Below, piece by piece: positions 26,359 to 35,713 of a DNA stretch of 64,000 bases. The position numbers and the translations under genes are program-made. The number at the start of each line of letters is the position of its first letter. The stretch's first letter is position 1. Location of the stretch: NCBI GenBank assembly GCA_002298995.1, contig DBMO01000007.1, positions 36,207-100,206 of the forward strand, given 5' to 3'. The notes below the pieces were generated by a model. That model had not been told where the DNA came from. It ran no database searches and was given only the letters and a program-made list of their open reading frames with translations. This DNA comes from Desulfarculales bacterium UBA696. GTDB lineage: Bacteria; Desulfobacterota; Syntrophobacteria; Syntrophobacterales; Syntrophobacteraceae.

Positions 26359-27318
26359 ATGCGCTATTTGTCGGCTTTAATATGTATCTGGACAACCATG
26401 ATTTTCCTGGGTGTCCCGAGCGCTTTCACGTCAACCCGGAAGGAGGCCGGGAACTCCATTAAGGTCATCGCGGTCGAAACGTTCCTTGCCGACATAGTGC
26501 GGAACATTGCAGGCGGCCGGGTCCAGGTAAAAACATTGCTGCCGGTCGGCGCCGATCCGCATACATTCCAACCGACACCCGCCGATGTGAGGGGGGTAGC
26601 CGAAAGCAATGTCATTGTCATAAACGGGGCCGGGTTCGAGGAATATCTCGATGAACTTCTGAAAAATATCGGGGGGGTTCGCAAAATAATCGATTCCTCG
26701 GCTGGATTGAGTTTCCGTACTCCGGGAGGGGATGAGTCGGCCGATTCAGATGAAAAGGGCCATCATCAGGGAGAGGCCCACCACGATGAGGGAGATCCCC
26801 ACTTCTGGCTGTCGGCGGCTAATGTGGTCAATTACGTGGAAAACATTCGCCACGGACTCAGCGAGGCCGATCCGGGGGGTGCGGACCTTTACGCGGCAAA
26901 CGCCCGTGCCTATACCGAAAAGCTCGAAGAGCTGGATCAATGGATATTGAATCAGGTAAAGCAAATTCCTGAAAACAGGCGACTTCTCGTAACCGATCAT
27001 GACGACCTTGGTTATTTTGCCGACCGCTACGGATTAAGAATCGTCGGAATGATAATCCCGAGCCTCAGCACGGAGGCATCACCTTCGGCCAAGCAGGTTA
27101 CACAGCTTGTAAAGAAGATCAGGGGAAATGGGGCAACGGTCATATTCCTCGAAGCGGGCGAAGCACCGCGGCTTGCGGAGCAGATAGCAAGGGAGGCCGG
27201 CATCAAGGTGGTGACCGGTCTTTACACACACTCAACAAGTCAGCCAGGCGGGCCCGCTCCGAGCTACATCGAGATGATGCGTTATAATACAGCTACGATA
27301 GTGAATGCTCTAAAGTAG
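26359..27318 (+). CDS. Zinc/manganese ABC transporter substrate-binding protein
   Basis: 319 residues from the ATG at 26359 (AAGGAG site 12 bases upstream), with a Sec signal peptide (hydrophobic segment to about residue 25). Cluster A-I (ZnuA/TroA-like) features: ADPHTFQPTPADV with the first metal His, GAGFEEYLDELL, an internal His-rich loop (GHHQGEAHHDEGDPHFW), and VTDHDDLGYFADRYG. The His-rich loop favours zinc over manganese, but the partner ATPase looks like the Mn/Zn type, so the metal is undecided. Start of a three-gene operon with the ATPase (13 bases later) and permease. Confidence 0.9.
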   Translation: MRYLSALICIWTTMIFLGVPSAFTSTRKEAGNSIKVIAVETFLADIVRNIAGGRVQVKTLLPVGADPHTFQPTPADVRGVAESNVIVINGAGFEEYLDELLKNIGGVRKIIDSSAGLSFRTPGGDESADSDEKGHHQGEAHHDEGDPHFWLSAANVVNYVENIRHGLSEADPGGADLYAANARAYTEKLEELDQWILNQVKQIPENRRLLVTDHDDLGYFADRYGLRIVGMIIPSLSTEASPSAKQVTQLVKKIRGNGATVIFLEAGEAPRLAEQIAREAGIKVVTGLYTHSTSQPGGPAPSYIEMMRYNTATIVNALK

Positions 27319-27331
27319 TCGTTCAGACAAG

Positions 27332-28159
27332 ATGGACGGTGCATTTGTGACAAACCAGAACAAGATATTGACCTGCGACCTGGCGCCGGCCAGCCTTTCC
27401 ATGGAAGGGGCGTCTGTTTTCTATCACGACCGGGCCGCGCTGGAGCAGATCACCTTCTGCGTCCCCGCCGGGTCAAGTGTAGCTGTGATCGGTCCAAACG
27501 GGGCCGGCAAGTCCACACTTTTCAAGGCACTGGTGGGACTGCTCCCCCTGCATAGCGGAAGTATAACCATTCATGGTCTTCCGCTCGGGCATCACAAGGA
27601 TTGCGTGGCTTACGTGCCGCAAAGGGAGGAGGTGGATTGGCGCTTCCCGGTGAGCGTTTTCGACGTGGTCATGATGGGACGCTACGGACAGCTAGGCTGG
27701 TTCAGGCGTCCGGGGAAAAAGGACCGGTCAGCGGCAATGGACTGCCTGGAGAAGTTGGGCATTGCCGATCTTGCGACGCATCCCATCGGCAGCCTCTCGG
27801 GAGGACAGCAGCAAAGGGTTTTTCTGGCTCGCGCACTGGCCCAGGAGCCGCATATCATTTTGATGGATGAGCCATTCACGGGCATCGATGCTTCCACCCA
27901 GGAGACCACGCTTTCTCTTTTTGAAGATCTCAGTAAGCAGCAGGTTACACTCTTGACATCAACTCACGATCTAAATCTCGCTGCAAAGAGCTTCGATCAG
28001 ATACTCCTGCTAAACCGCCGATTGATAGCCTTTGGCCCGGCTCGGGAGGCCCTGAGCGCCGCAACCATTGCAGAGGCCTTCGGAGGGCAGGTACTATTCC
28101 TCGACGGGGCGATGGTCGTGGATAAAGCCGCTCATAAAACCCCCATTCACGGGAAATAA
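27332..28159 (+). CDS. Zinc/manganese ABC transporter ATP-binding protein
   Basis: 275 residues. Walker A GPNGAGKST, Q-loop in YVPQREEVDWRFPVSV, signature LSGGQQQRVFLARAL, Walker B IILMDEP, and switch His in LTSTHDL. The VPQREEVDWxFPV...DVVMMGRYG block is typical of the MntB/TroB/SitB branch importing manganese, zinc or iron. Energises the permease encoded next. Confidence 0.93.
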   Translation: MDGAFVTNQNKILTCDLAPASLSMEGASVFYHDRAALEQITFCVPAGSSVAVIGPNGAGKSTLFKALVGLLPLHSGSITIHGLPLGHHKDCVAYVPQREEVDWRFPVSVFDVVMMGRYGQLGWFRRPGKKDRSAAMDCLEKLGIADLATHPIGSLSGGQQQRVFLARALAQEPHIILMDEPFTGIDASTQETTLSLFEDLSKQQVTLLTSTHDLNLAAKSFDQILLLNRRLIAFGPAREALSAATIAEAFGGQVLFLDGAMVVDKAAHKTPIHGK

Positions 28160-28166
28160 GATCATC

Positions 28167-29015
28167 ATGGACTGGCTCCTCTCTCCCCTTGCGTATGAAT
28201 TCATGCAACGCGCCATGGCTGCCTCATTGATGGTCGGCATACTCTGCGCGCTGGTCGGCTGCTACGTCGTCCTGCGGTCGATGGCCTTCCTCGGTGATGC
28301 CATGGCCCATGCCATCCTGCCCGGTGTCGCGGTGGCGTACCTGCTCAAAGCGAACCTGATGGTGGGCGCGCTGGTGTCGGCGATTGGGGTGGCCCTGGGC
28401 ATCGGACTGCTGTCGCGCCAGGGTACTTTAAAGGAGGACACGGCGATAGGCATTCTCTTTGCCGCCGCGCTCTCGCTCGGCATAGCCCTTATCAGCACAA
28501 CCAAAACCTACGCCAGGGACCTTACCCACATCCTGTTTGGAAACGTGCTGGGGGTGAGCACGGGAGACCTGTGGCTGACCGCTTGCGTGGGACTTGCGGT
28601 TCTTCTGGTCGTTGCCTTACTCTACAAGGAATTCCTCGTAGTCTCGTTCGATCCCATTCTGGCGGCTACACTTCGACTGCCGGCCGAACTTCTGCGCACT
28701 CTCATGCTCATCATCATCGCACTTACAATCGTCGTATCGATGCAGACCGTCGGGGTGGGGCTGGTTGCTTCCATGCTGGTGACACCCGCTGCGACCGCTT
28801 TTCTCATCGCGCGCCGCCTTCCAGCCATGATGGTCGTCTCGGCGGGCATTGGAGCCATTTCCGCAATTGTCGGCCTATACCTCAGCTTTTATATCAACAT
28901 AGCTTCGGGAGCAGCGGTCGTGCTGGTGGCCACGAGCATATTCATGATCGTTTTTCTCTTTGCCCCCGGCAGGGGTGTTCTATGGCGACAGTTGAGAAAA
29001 GCGCGCGCTGCCTGA
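28167..29015 (+). CDS. Zinc/manganese ABC transporter permease
   Basis: 282 residues with about eight hydrophobic segments, ABC-3 (ZnuB/MntC/TroC) family: GCYVVLRSMAFLGDAMAHAILPGVA and SMQTVGVGLVASMLVTPAATAFLI are signature blocks. The ATG at 28167 follows the ATPase stop by 7 bases; longer in-frame starts would overlap that gene heavily. Only one permease gene is present, so the channel is likely a homodimer. Confidence 0.92.
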   Translation: MDWLLSPLAYEFMQRAMAASLMVGILCALVGCYVVLRSMAFLGDAMAHAILPGVAVAYLLKANLMVGALVSAIGVALGIGLLSRQGTLKEDTAIGILFAAALSLGIALISTTKTYARDLTHILFGNVLGVSTGDLWLTACVGLAVLLVVALLYKEFLVVSFDPILAATLRLPAELLRTLMLIIIALTIVVSMQTVGVGLVASMLVTPAATAFLIARRLPAMMVVSAGIGAISAIVGLYLSFYINIASGAAVVLVATSIFMIVFLFAPGRGVLWRQLRKARAA

Positions 29016-29127
29016 GGGGGGCGAAGTGGAACCAGGACTGGTAAGATGGGTGTGAAGTGGAGCAAAACTCGCCGCGATGGATATTCGGAGTTTATACACA
29101 ACGGAATTTTTTGCATCCGGATGGAAA

Positions 29128-32100
29128 CTAATGGATTACCTGGTAGCTCGGTGAGATTTTGGCGTGGGCGCGGCCGCGCATGTCCGCGTCAAGCGCCCTG
29201 CGCACTGCTTCGGCCAGGTTGCTCCTGACATAGGGCTTCATCAGCAATTCCCTGATGCCGGAATCCTTGGCCTGCTTCTCGTTTATCAGCTCACTGAATC
29301 CCGTACACAAGATGACCGGTATATCGCACCTTGTCTCCATAAGTTTGGAGGCAAGCTCCTTACCGGTCAGGCCCGGCATGGTCATGTCGGTTATAACCAG
29401 ATCGAATGCATCGGGCTGGGAGTTGAACAGTTCCAGCGCCTCCGTGCTGTTCGTTTTGGCGGTGACAACATAGCCCAGCGACTGCAGCATTTCCTCCCCA
29501 AGATCGGCCAGACCTCTTTCATCATCGACGAAAAGTATCCGTTCTCTTCCGGTGGGAAGCTCCAGGGAGGTAACCGCTTCCTGTTGGACTTTCCCTTTTA
29601 TGGTCGGGAAGAAAAGGTTGAACGAGCTGCCTCGCCCCGGTTCGCTATATACCGAGATGGCCCCGCCGTGGCTCTTCACAATTCCCTGGACGACGGCCAA
29701 CCCCATCCCGCTGCCTTCACCCGCCGCCTTTGTGGTGAAATAAGGGTCGAAAATGCGCTCAATGAGCTGCGCATCCATACCGCAACCGGTGTCGCCTATC
29801 GTAAGCTTTACGAAGGGACCGGGCTTGAGATCGGGATAGCGGGACACCAGGTATTCGTCGACCTGCACCTCGGAAATCTTCACACTCAATGTCCCGCCCT
29901 TTTCCCGCATGGCGTGGGCGGCATTGGTGCACAGGTTCATCAGCACCTGGTGTATCTGGGTCGAATCGGCCAAAACAATTCCACCCTCGGTGCTGACATC
30001 TATGTCCTGGCTAATGTTAACTGTCGTAGGCAGCGAGGAGCGCAGGAGTCTGAGGGCCTCTGCGATAATGGGCGCAAGGGACACCGGTTTTCGCTCAACC
30101 TCCGTTTTACGGCTGAACGTGAGAATTCGGCCCACCAAGTCAGCCGCGCGTGAGCTTGCCTTAAGGACCTGTTCGAGATTGCGCCTCGCGGGACTTCCGT
30201 CGGGTATCTTGGAGTAGGCCATCTCCGTAAAACCCATTATGGCAGCCAGTATGTTGTTGAAATCGTGGGCAATCCCGCCCGCGAGTCTTCCTATTGCCTC
30301 CATCTTCTGAGCCTGGCGAAGCTCTTTTTCCAGTCTCACTTCATTTGTGATATCCCTGTGGATGCTCACGTAGCTCAAAATGTTGCCCTGCTTGTCCCTG
30401 ACAGGCGAAGAAGTCACCTCGGCTTCATACAGTGTGCCGTCGTTTTTCTTATTGATAATGCGCCCCGACCAGACATCCCCTCTCATGAGGGTGTTCCGCA
30501 GCAGCCGGTAAAAGCTCTCGTCATGCTTGTCGCTTTTGAGAAAGCGCGTGTGCCGGCCTATTATCTCGGATCTTTTGTAGCCGGTCATTTGCTCGAAAGC
30601 CGGATTAACGTAATGAATGATCCAGTTCGTGTCGGTTATGAAAATGGCTTCAGCGGATTGCTCGATAGCCGTCGCAAGGCGCACCCGTTCTTCCTCGGCT
30701 TGCCTGGCTTCGGTGACATCCCGAAAAACCATTACCACGCCGACGATCTTGTCGCCTTCGCGAATCGGCGCCCCGCTGTTCGCAATTACCCGCTCCGTTC
30801 CATCTCGGGCAATCAAAACGGAATCGTCTTCGAGGCTGACGACCCTGCCCAGTTGGACTACCATCTCGACCGGGTTGGGGCAGCGTGCGCGGCTTCTTTT
30901 CTTGATTACATTAAAGATCTCCCCAAGCTGTCTGCCCGCGGCCTCTTCGTGAGTGCACCCGGTAAGTTGCTCGGCCACCCCGTTCATGAGGATTATCCTA
31001 CCCTCGACGTCGGTGGTTATAACCCCATCCCCGATGCTGCGCAGGGTAACCGTGAGCCGTTCTTTCTGGGAAGCAAGCGTCTTCTCGAACCATACGCGCT
31101 CGAGCGTGCTGTAGACGATCTCTCCAACCATGCGAAACAGCTGGATATCCTCTCCGGACCACTCCCGCGTCTCGCGCACAGAATCAAATCCGACAAGACC
31201 CCTTATGTTCTTGCCGGAAAACATTGGAATGCGAATCAGGGATTTAATCCCATCATTGCGCCAAAGTGTCTTTTCAGCTTCGGCCTCGGGCGGGAGGAAT
31301 TCAATATCCGGAATATGCAAGCTCTCGCGGTTTTCGATTCTTTGATAGTACCACGGCAAATCATCCTTCCGGAATTCTCGTTGCCGGCGGGCCTCGACTC
31401 CCTCGGCACCCCATTCATGCGTTGCGTAAAGGGTCTTCCCGTCGGCAGAGAAGAGATAGATGCAGGCGCGGTCAGAGCCGACAAAAGTAGCGACTTCGGC
31501 CAGTGCCATTGAAATTCCCAAATCAGCTTCATCGGCTGAGAGGTCGAGAAACATTCGCGACATATCGGAGACGAGTTTCTCCATGTCAATGCGGCGTCTG
31601 AGCCTCTCGGTCATCAAGTTGAAGGAACTGGCGGCGGAGCATATCTCATCGGGTCCTTCCACCTTGGCGCTCAGTTCAAGGTTGCCCTGGGCGATACGGG
31701 TAGCCGTCCTTGCCAGGTCCGCCAGTGGGGAAGCTATCCCGCGCGCGAAATAGAGCGACGCTATACCGGCCAGAAGAACCGCAAAAAAGGCCACGATCGC
31801 ATTCAGAAAAAGCGTGGTGTAAATTAGCTGGAATGCTTCGCCCTGGTCCTGCTCGGCCACCAGGACGGAGTTGAGTTCGGAAAGCCAGCGGTAGACCCCG
31901 ATTACCTGGGCGCCCTGATAGCCTCTGTACAATCCGTGACCGTTTTCGTGCTTTTCAAGGGCTATTTCGACCGCGCGGGTGCGTATGGCAGACATGCCGG
32001 GATTAAATCCCGGTGAACGTGATACAGTCATCAGAACGCTGTTGGAACCAACCAGGTAGGTCTCCCCTGTGCTTCCAAGCCCCGTGCGCTCCCCCATTAT

Positions 32101-32724
32101 CGTGTTGAGGGTGCGGAACCTGGCCTGGCCGCACATTACACCCACCGCATTCCCCTGCTCGTCGAAGAACGGGTGCACTACCACCACATTGTTTAATTTT
32201 TCCGAAGCCGAGGAGTAGGAAACCGACTGGAGGTGAATTCCAGCTCGCTGCATGCCCTCTTTGAAATAGGGCTGCAGGCCGCGGAATTCACCCGATTTGA
32301 GCGGGTCCGTGGACAGGACTACCACACCGCGTTTGGACAGGAGAAAGAACTCGTCGAATCTTTTCGTAAGTTCGATAACCTGGACGAGGCGGTCGTAGAT
32401 CTCTGCCTTTCCGATTTCCGCCCGGTCATTTATCTCGCTTTCGGAGAGCAGAAGGACGACTTTTTTGTACACATCCTCTTCCGCCAGACCGAGCAGGTCG
32501 GTTTGCAGATTTTGCAACCAGGTGGTTATTTCGTTTTCTTTTAGAGCGGCAACGGATTCAAGCCTCTCGAAGGCCTGCTGCTTTCCGCTTTGGATTCCAA
32601 CGATTATCGAGCAGACGCTGATTCCGGCCGCGGGAAACAGCACGAGGAGCACGAATGCCAGGAGCAGCCTGGCGCGGATCGTGTTGAAGCGCTTTTTGAA
32701 GCTGGTGGTGGAGTTCTGGGTCAT
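29128..32724 (-). CDS. Large membrane hybrid histidine kinase (Cache-HAMP-GAF-PAS-PAS-HK-REC)
   Basis: 1198 residues. Membrane helix about 17-42, an extracytoplasmic dCache-type sensor (about 45-305), a second helix about 305-330, HAMP, a GAF domain (about 400-560), two PAS domains (TGCTHEEAAG and TGYKRSEIIGRHTRFL), HisKA with GIAHDFNNILA, a full HATPase (DTGCGM, GSGMGLAVVQGI) and a C-terminal receiver with the phospho-Asp in VITDMTMPG. Such a kinase integrates an external ligand and cytoplasmic cues; it has no DNA-binding output. It lies 124 bases downstream of two solute-binding protein genes on the same strand, which may present ligands to its Cache domain. The start has no good ribosome binding site. 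Confidence 0.92.
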   Translation of the reverse strand: MTQNSTTSFKKRFNTIRARLLLAFVLLVLFPAAGISVCSIIVGIQSGKQQAFERLESVAALKENEITTWLQNLQTDLLGLAEEDVYKKVVLLLSESEINDRAEIGKAEIYDRLVQVIELTKRFDEFFLLSKRGVVVLSTDPLKSGEFRGLQPYFKEGMQRAGIHLQSVSYSSASEKLNNVVVVHPFFDEQGNAVGVMCGQARFRTLNTIMGERTGLGSTGETYLVGSNSVLMTVSRSPGFNPGMSAIRTRAVEIALEKHENGHGLYRGYQGAQVIGVYRWLSELNSVLVAEQDQGEAFQLIYTTLFLNAIVAFFAVLLAGIASLYFARGIASPLADLARTATRIAQGNLELSAKVEGPDEICSAASSFNLMTERLRRRIDMEKLVSDMSRMFLDLSADEADLGISMALAEVATFVGSDRACIYLFSADGKTLYATHEWGAEGVEARRQREFRKDDLPWYYQRIENRESLHIPDIEFLPPEAEAEKTLWRNDGIKSLIRIPMFSGKNIRGLVGFDSVRETREWSGEDIQLFRMVGEIVYSTLERVWFEKTLASQKERLTVTLRSIGDGVITTDVEGRIILMNGVAEQLTGCTHEEAAGRQLGEIFNVIKKRSRARCPNPVEMVVQLGRVVSLEDDSVLIARDGTERVIANSGAPIREGDKIVGVVMVFRDVTEARQAEEERVRLATAIEQSAEAIFITDTNWIIHYVNPAFEQMTGYKRSEIIGRHTRFLKSDKHDESFYRLLRNTLMRGDVWSGRIINKKNDGTLYEAEVTSSPVRDKQGNILSYVSIHRDITNEVRLEKELRQAQKMEAIGRLAGGIAHDFNNILAAIMGFTEMAYSKIPDGSPARRNLEQVLKASSRAADLVGRILTFSRKTEVERKPVSLAPIIAEALRLLRSSLPTTVNISQDIDVSTEGGIVLADSTQIHQVLMNLCTNAAHAMREKGGTLSVKISEVQVDEYLVSRYPDLKPGPFVKLTIGDTGCGMDAQLIERIFDPYFTTKAAGEGSGMGLAVVQGIVKSHGGAISVYSEPGRGSSFNLFFPTIKGKVQQEAVTSLELPTGRERILFVDDERGLADLGEEMLQSLGYVVTAKTNSTEALELFNSQPDAFDLVITDMTMPGLTGKELASKLMETRCDIPVILCTGFSELINEKQAKDSGIRELLMKPYVRSNLAEAVRRALDADMRGRAHAKISPSYQVIH

Positions 32725-32848
32725 AGTTTATAAACGCTGTTGCCGGTTGCCCGCTGAATCTTCAAGAGATATCCTCGACTCATTTAACGCCAAAATTCGA
32801 ATCTGGCACAGTATACCTAAACCGCGAGTGCACCGTCGGATAGATTGA

Positions 32849-33886
32849 TCAGGCTTTACCGGTTGCCAACTCGATTGCTCGCCGTCCGATTGCTTCCCCA
32901 ACGCGATTCTTCCAGGAGTCCCATACAGGCGCCGCATTCTTCCGCAAAAGAGCAATTTCCGAGGCGCCGGGTTCGATAATGCGCATGCCTGAATTCTTTA
33001 TAGCAGGCCAGACTGTCTCACGGGTCAGCTTCTTGAATCCAATCAGGCTTTGGTTTTCATCATACCACTTGCCAGCCTCCCAAAATGCATCCTTATCCCC
33101 AGCGGGCAGATTATCCCAGACGTCCTTTAGCAGGAAAATCCCGATGGTTGCGGTGGCAATGGGCACCTGAAAACAATATTGGAGGCGTGTGTAAAGATTT
33201 CTAGCGCCAACCGTGTTAACGTTGGCGACCACGGAGTCCACGCCCCCCCGCTGGAGGGCGAAAAAAATTTCTTCCGACGGTATGCGTACTCCGGTTGCGC
33301 CGAAGCTTTTGAGTAATGCGGTGGCCCAAGGCCCCACCACCCTGCATCGCTTCCCCTGAAGATCGGCAAGGCTTACGATCTTCTTGCTTCCGCTCCATAT
33401 ATATTCCGGTTCGATTACACCCCCGCCGCTCGATAGCATGAAAAGATTGCCGCGGGCAAGTTCGTCATTTATCAGCTTCCACAACGGGGATTCCATCGCC
33501 AGGCGCTCGCCATGCTCGAAAAGATCCTCACAAATCCCGGGAAGCTCGATAATTCCAAGGATCGGGAATTCCTGGGTGATATAGGTGGAGGTGTGGACCA
33601 TAAACTGGATGGACCTGACTCTGAGCCCGCGCACCTGTTCGTCGGCCTTCATCAGGCTTGCCGAGTCATAGAACTCGAACCTTCCGGGAGCAATCTTATG
33701 CAGGCGATCGATGAACCCCAGCGTGCCGAACCTTAGTTCCTTGTAGGAAGGCGGGAGGTAGGATGCCCCTTTGTAGACCTCATGGGCACGGCTTAGTCCT
33801 CTAAACGGCTCGATCCCCAGAAATCCAAAGGCCGCGCCTCCCATTGCGGCAATCTTCAGAAACTGCCGCCTGGTATTTACTGGCAT
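32849..33886 (-). CDS. TRAP-type (DctP-like) solute-binding protein with Tat signal, no permease nearby
   Basis: 345 residues from the ATG at 33886 (TGGAGGA site 6 bases away). The N-terminus NTRRQFLKIAAMGGAAFGFLG is a twin-arginine signal. The body has DctP features: GIIELPGI, SSGGGVIEPEYIWSGSKKIVSLADLQGKRCRVVGP, and GVRIPSEEIFFALQRGGVDSVVANVNT, the last being the conserved binding-site block of TRAP binding proteins. No DctQ/DctM membrane genes occur in the window. Position between an ABC-type binding protein and a Cache kinase suggests a sensory rather than transport role. The ligand is probably an organic anion, unproven. Confidence 0.85.
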   Translation of the reverse strand: MPVNTRRQFLKIAAMGGAAFGFLGIEPFRGLSRAHEVYKGASYLPPSYKELRFGTLGFIDRLHKIAPGRFEFYDSASLMKADEQVRGLRVRSIQFMVHTSTYITQEFPILGIIELPGICEDLFEHGERLAMESPLWKLINDELARGNLFMLSSGGGVIEPEYIWSGSKKIVSLADLQGKRCRVVGPWATALLKSFGATGVRIPSEEIFFALQRGGVDSVVANVNTVGARNLYTRLQYCFQVPIATATIGIFLLKDVWDNLPAGDKDAFWEAGKWYDENQSLIGFKKLTRETVWPAIKNSGMRIIEPGASEIALLRKNAAPVWDSWKNRVGEAIGRRAIELATGKA

Positions 33887-33913
33887 GTGGTCCTCCATCT
33901 CACAGGGGCACGA

Positions 33914-34987
33914 TCAGTTAGCGGGGCCATACGCGGTCACCAGACTCTGAAAAGTCCTCACGACCGTCGGAACTTTCTTCCCATCAAGAATGCGCACTGC
34001 GACATCAACCGCTATCTTGCCGATCTCCAGAGGGAAGGTGTTCACCGTGGAGTTCAACCCGCCCGTGCGGATGGACTCCAAGGCATCGGGAATCCCATCC
34101 CTGCCGATTACGATCACCCGGTCCGACCTGCCGGCGAATTTCACCGCCTGGAAAGCCCCAAGCGCCATGACATCGCTGGTACAGTAAATACAGACGAGGC
34201 CGGGGTATCCTTCAATTATTTCAGAAGCATATTGAAAGGCTACCTGCAGGTCGCTCGCGCATTGGGGATCGGCTGTTATTCGAAAGGAACTGCCTTCGAG
34301 TGTTTCGGTGAAACCCCTCACGCGCCGGTTAACTCCGTAATCTTCATCCAGACCTTTGAGAATTGCTACCTCTCCGCCCGGAAGTTTCTCGATCAAATAA
34401 TTTGCCGCCCTTTTCCCGTTCTCGTATTGGTTAGGCCCGACGTAATAGAAAACCTCGGATAGGATGGCGGAATCGACGTTGATCAGTACCACCTTCTTCC
34501 GCTTTGCCTTGGCGACCGCCGACTCCAGGTTCAAATCCGTGATGGGAGAAACAAGAATTGCATCGTAGTCCCTGTCGATCATTGATTCCAGGGCGGAGTA
34601 TTGCCCGGCCTGATCGGATTCGCTTGCACCGGCCTGAAAATCAATCGTGATGCCAAGTTCCTTTGCTTTCGCAAACATGCCATCCATGACCAGCTGGCAA
34701 TACGGGTTTCCGAGAAATTTCAGCAGGGCCGCCAATTTGTAGTTCTTCGATGGTTTGGAAGTATTCCCCATTGATTTGAGCAGGTCGGCATAATCGATGG
34801 AATTGCCCTCGGTATCGGGGGCCAGACGTCTTTCCGTTGAACTTGAATTGCCGCCCTCCGATACCTTTTCGATCGAGGATTCCGCTCCACTTTGAGCGGA
34901 CCTCTCGCACCCCGCCAAAACCAGCATACATGCCAGAACGAGTATGGTGATCAATTCCCGAAAAACGATTGGATACCGTGCCGACAT
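33914..34987 (-). CDS. Sugar-type periplasmic binding lipoprotein without ABC partners
   Basis: 357 residues from the ATG at 34987, giving a lipoprotein signal with lipobox LAGC (Cys27); a TTG at 35050 with a GGAG site is an alternative start. After a Ser/Glu-rich linker comes a Peripla_BP_4 (RbsB-like) fold: LAALLKFLGNPYCQLVMDGMF, DYDAILVSPITD, VLINVDSA, YVGPNQYENGKRAANYLI, VCIYCTSDVMALGAFQAV and VIGRDGIPDAL. The family binds sugars or autoinducer-2-like molecules. No ABC ATPase or permease is adjacent; the stop lies 27 bases before the TRAP-type gene, so the two and the kinase form one transcription unit. Confidence 0.83.
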   Translation of the reverse strand: MSARYPIVFRELITILVLACMLVLAGCERSAQSGAESSIEKVSEGGNSSSTERRLAPDTEGNSIDYADLLKSMGNTSKPSKNYKLAALLKFLGNPYCQLVMDGMFAKAKELGITIDFQAGASESDQAGQYSALESMIDRDYDAILVSPITDLNLESAVAKAKRKKVVLINVDSAILSEVFYYVGPNQYENGKRAANYLIEKLPGGEVAILKGLDEDYGVNRRVRGFTETLEGSSFRITADPQCASDLQVAFQYASEIIEGYPGLVCIYCTSDVMALGAFQAVKFAGRSDRVIVIGRDGIPDALESIRTGGLNSTVNTFPLEIGKIAVDVAVRILDGKKVPTVVRTFQSLVTAYGPAN

Positions 34988-35551
34988 CGAATGCACGGGT
35001 GAACCGGGCGGGATTTTTGCCTGAGCGTTGGCGGGTGCCGGTGAAAACAAATTGTTTTCTCCAGAAAAGATCAGTCCGTACGAAATTTAGAACCCAAACA
35101 TAGGGTCATTATTCAACTACATTCGCAAAATTATCGGTTAATTTCCCTCGGAAGTTTAATTTCTGCTTGGATAGAATCAAAGAATTCGGCGATCAAAGAA
35201 CGGAATTGGCACGGGAAGAGCGTCTCCGCTTGAGCCCGATTCTCCAAAAGCCGAATACCACTGAGCATTTAGCCGGTTGGAAACAGCAATAACACAACGA
35301 TTCTCTTTTTTAAAGAATTTATCAATGTCGGGCTGCACGCGTCCAATGTTGGAGAGGTTTTTCAAATGAATAAGCAAACAAAAAGCGTTAACTAATGGCG
35401 CCGTTCCGGCAATCCTGAAATTCAATCAGGATGCTACTTCCTTTTTGCAACATTGTGCAATACAAGTGGAATCAGCGCACACTGATGCTTACATAAGCAA
35501 TATACCCGTAAAATCACTGCCTTTTTTTAATTTTCAACCGAAGGGGACATC
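34988..35551. other. Divergent intergenic region with two inverted repeats
   Basis: 564 bases with no supported gene. An 82-codon minus-strand frame (35177-35425) has no ribosome binding site or recognisable domain. Two short inverted repeats precede the small-gene pair at 35552: TTGCA-N6-TGCAA (35445-35460) and TGCTTA-CA-TAAGCA (35486-35499). They are regulator-like in size and spacing. Confidence 0.4.
35486..35499. promoter_or_regulatory. Inverted repeat upstream of the small-gene pair
   Basis: A perfect 6-bp inverted repeat TGCTTA-CA-TAAGCA located 52 bases before the ATG of the 53-codon gene, with a second dyad TTGCA-N6-TGCAA 26 bases further upstream. The symmetry suits a dimeric repressor or activator, but no promoter elements were placed with confidence. 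Confidence 0.3.
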
Positions 35552-35713
35552 ATGGCTCGCCACGCACTTCAAAAAGGCAGCGTTCCAGATAAAATCGAAA
35601 CGCAGCGTCCCAGCGTAATTGGCGGCAGGGGTCTTGACCTTGGATTTTTCTTTGATGCACTTGGCGGCAAAAACTTCAACCAGGTCCGAAAGGAGAACCG
35701 GTGCCGGACGTAA
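35552..35713 (+). CDS. 53-residue hypothetical protein, leader of a coupled pair
   Basis: Starts MARHALQKGS with an AAGGGGA site 5 bases before the ATG, and ends CRT, overlapping the GTG start of the next gene by 13 bases. Contains the Gly/Phe-rich stretch GGRGLDLGFFFDALGG and a basic C-terminus. No family was recognised. The good ribosome binding site and overlap suggest a real translated gene that at minimum couples ribosomes to the downstream frame. Confidence 0.5.
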   Translation: MARHALQKGSVPDKIETQRPSVIGGRGLDLGFFFDALGGKNFNQVRKENRCRT

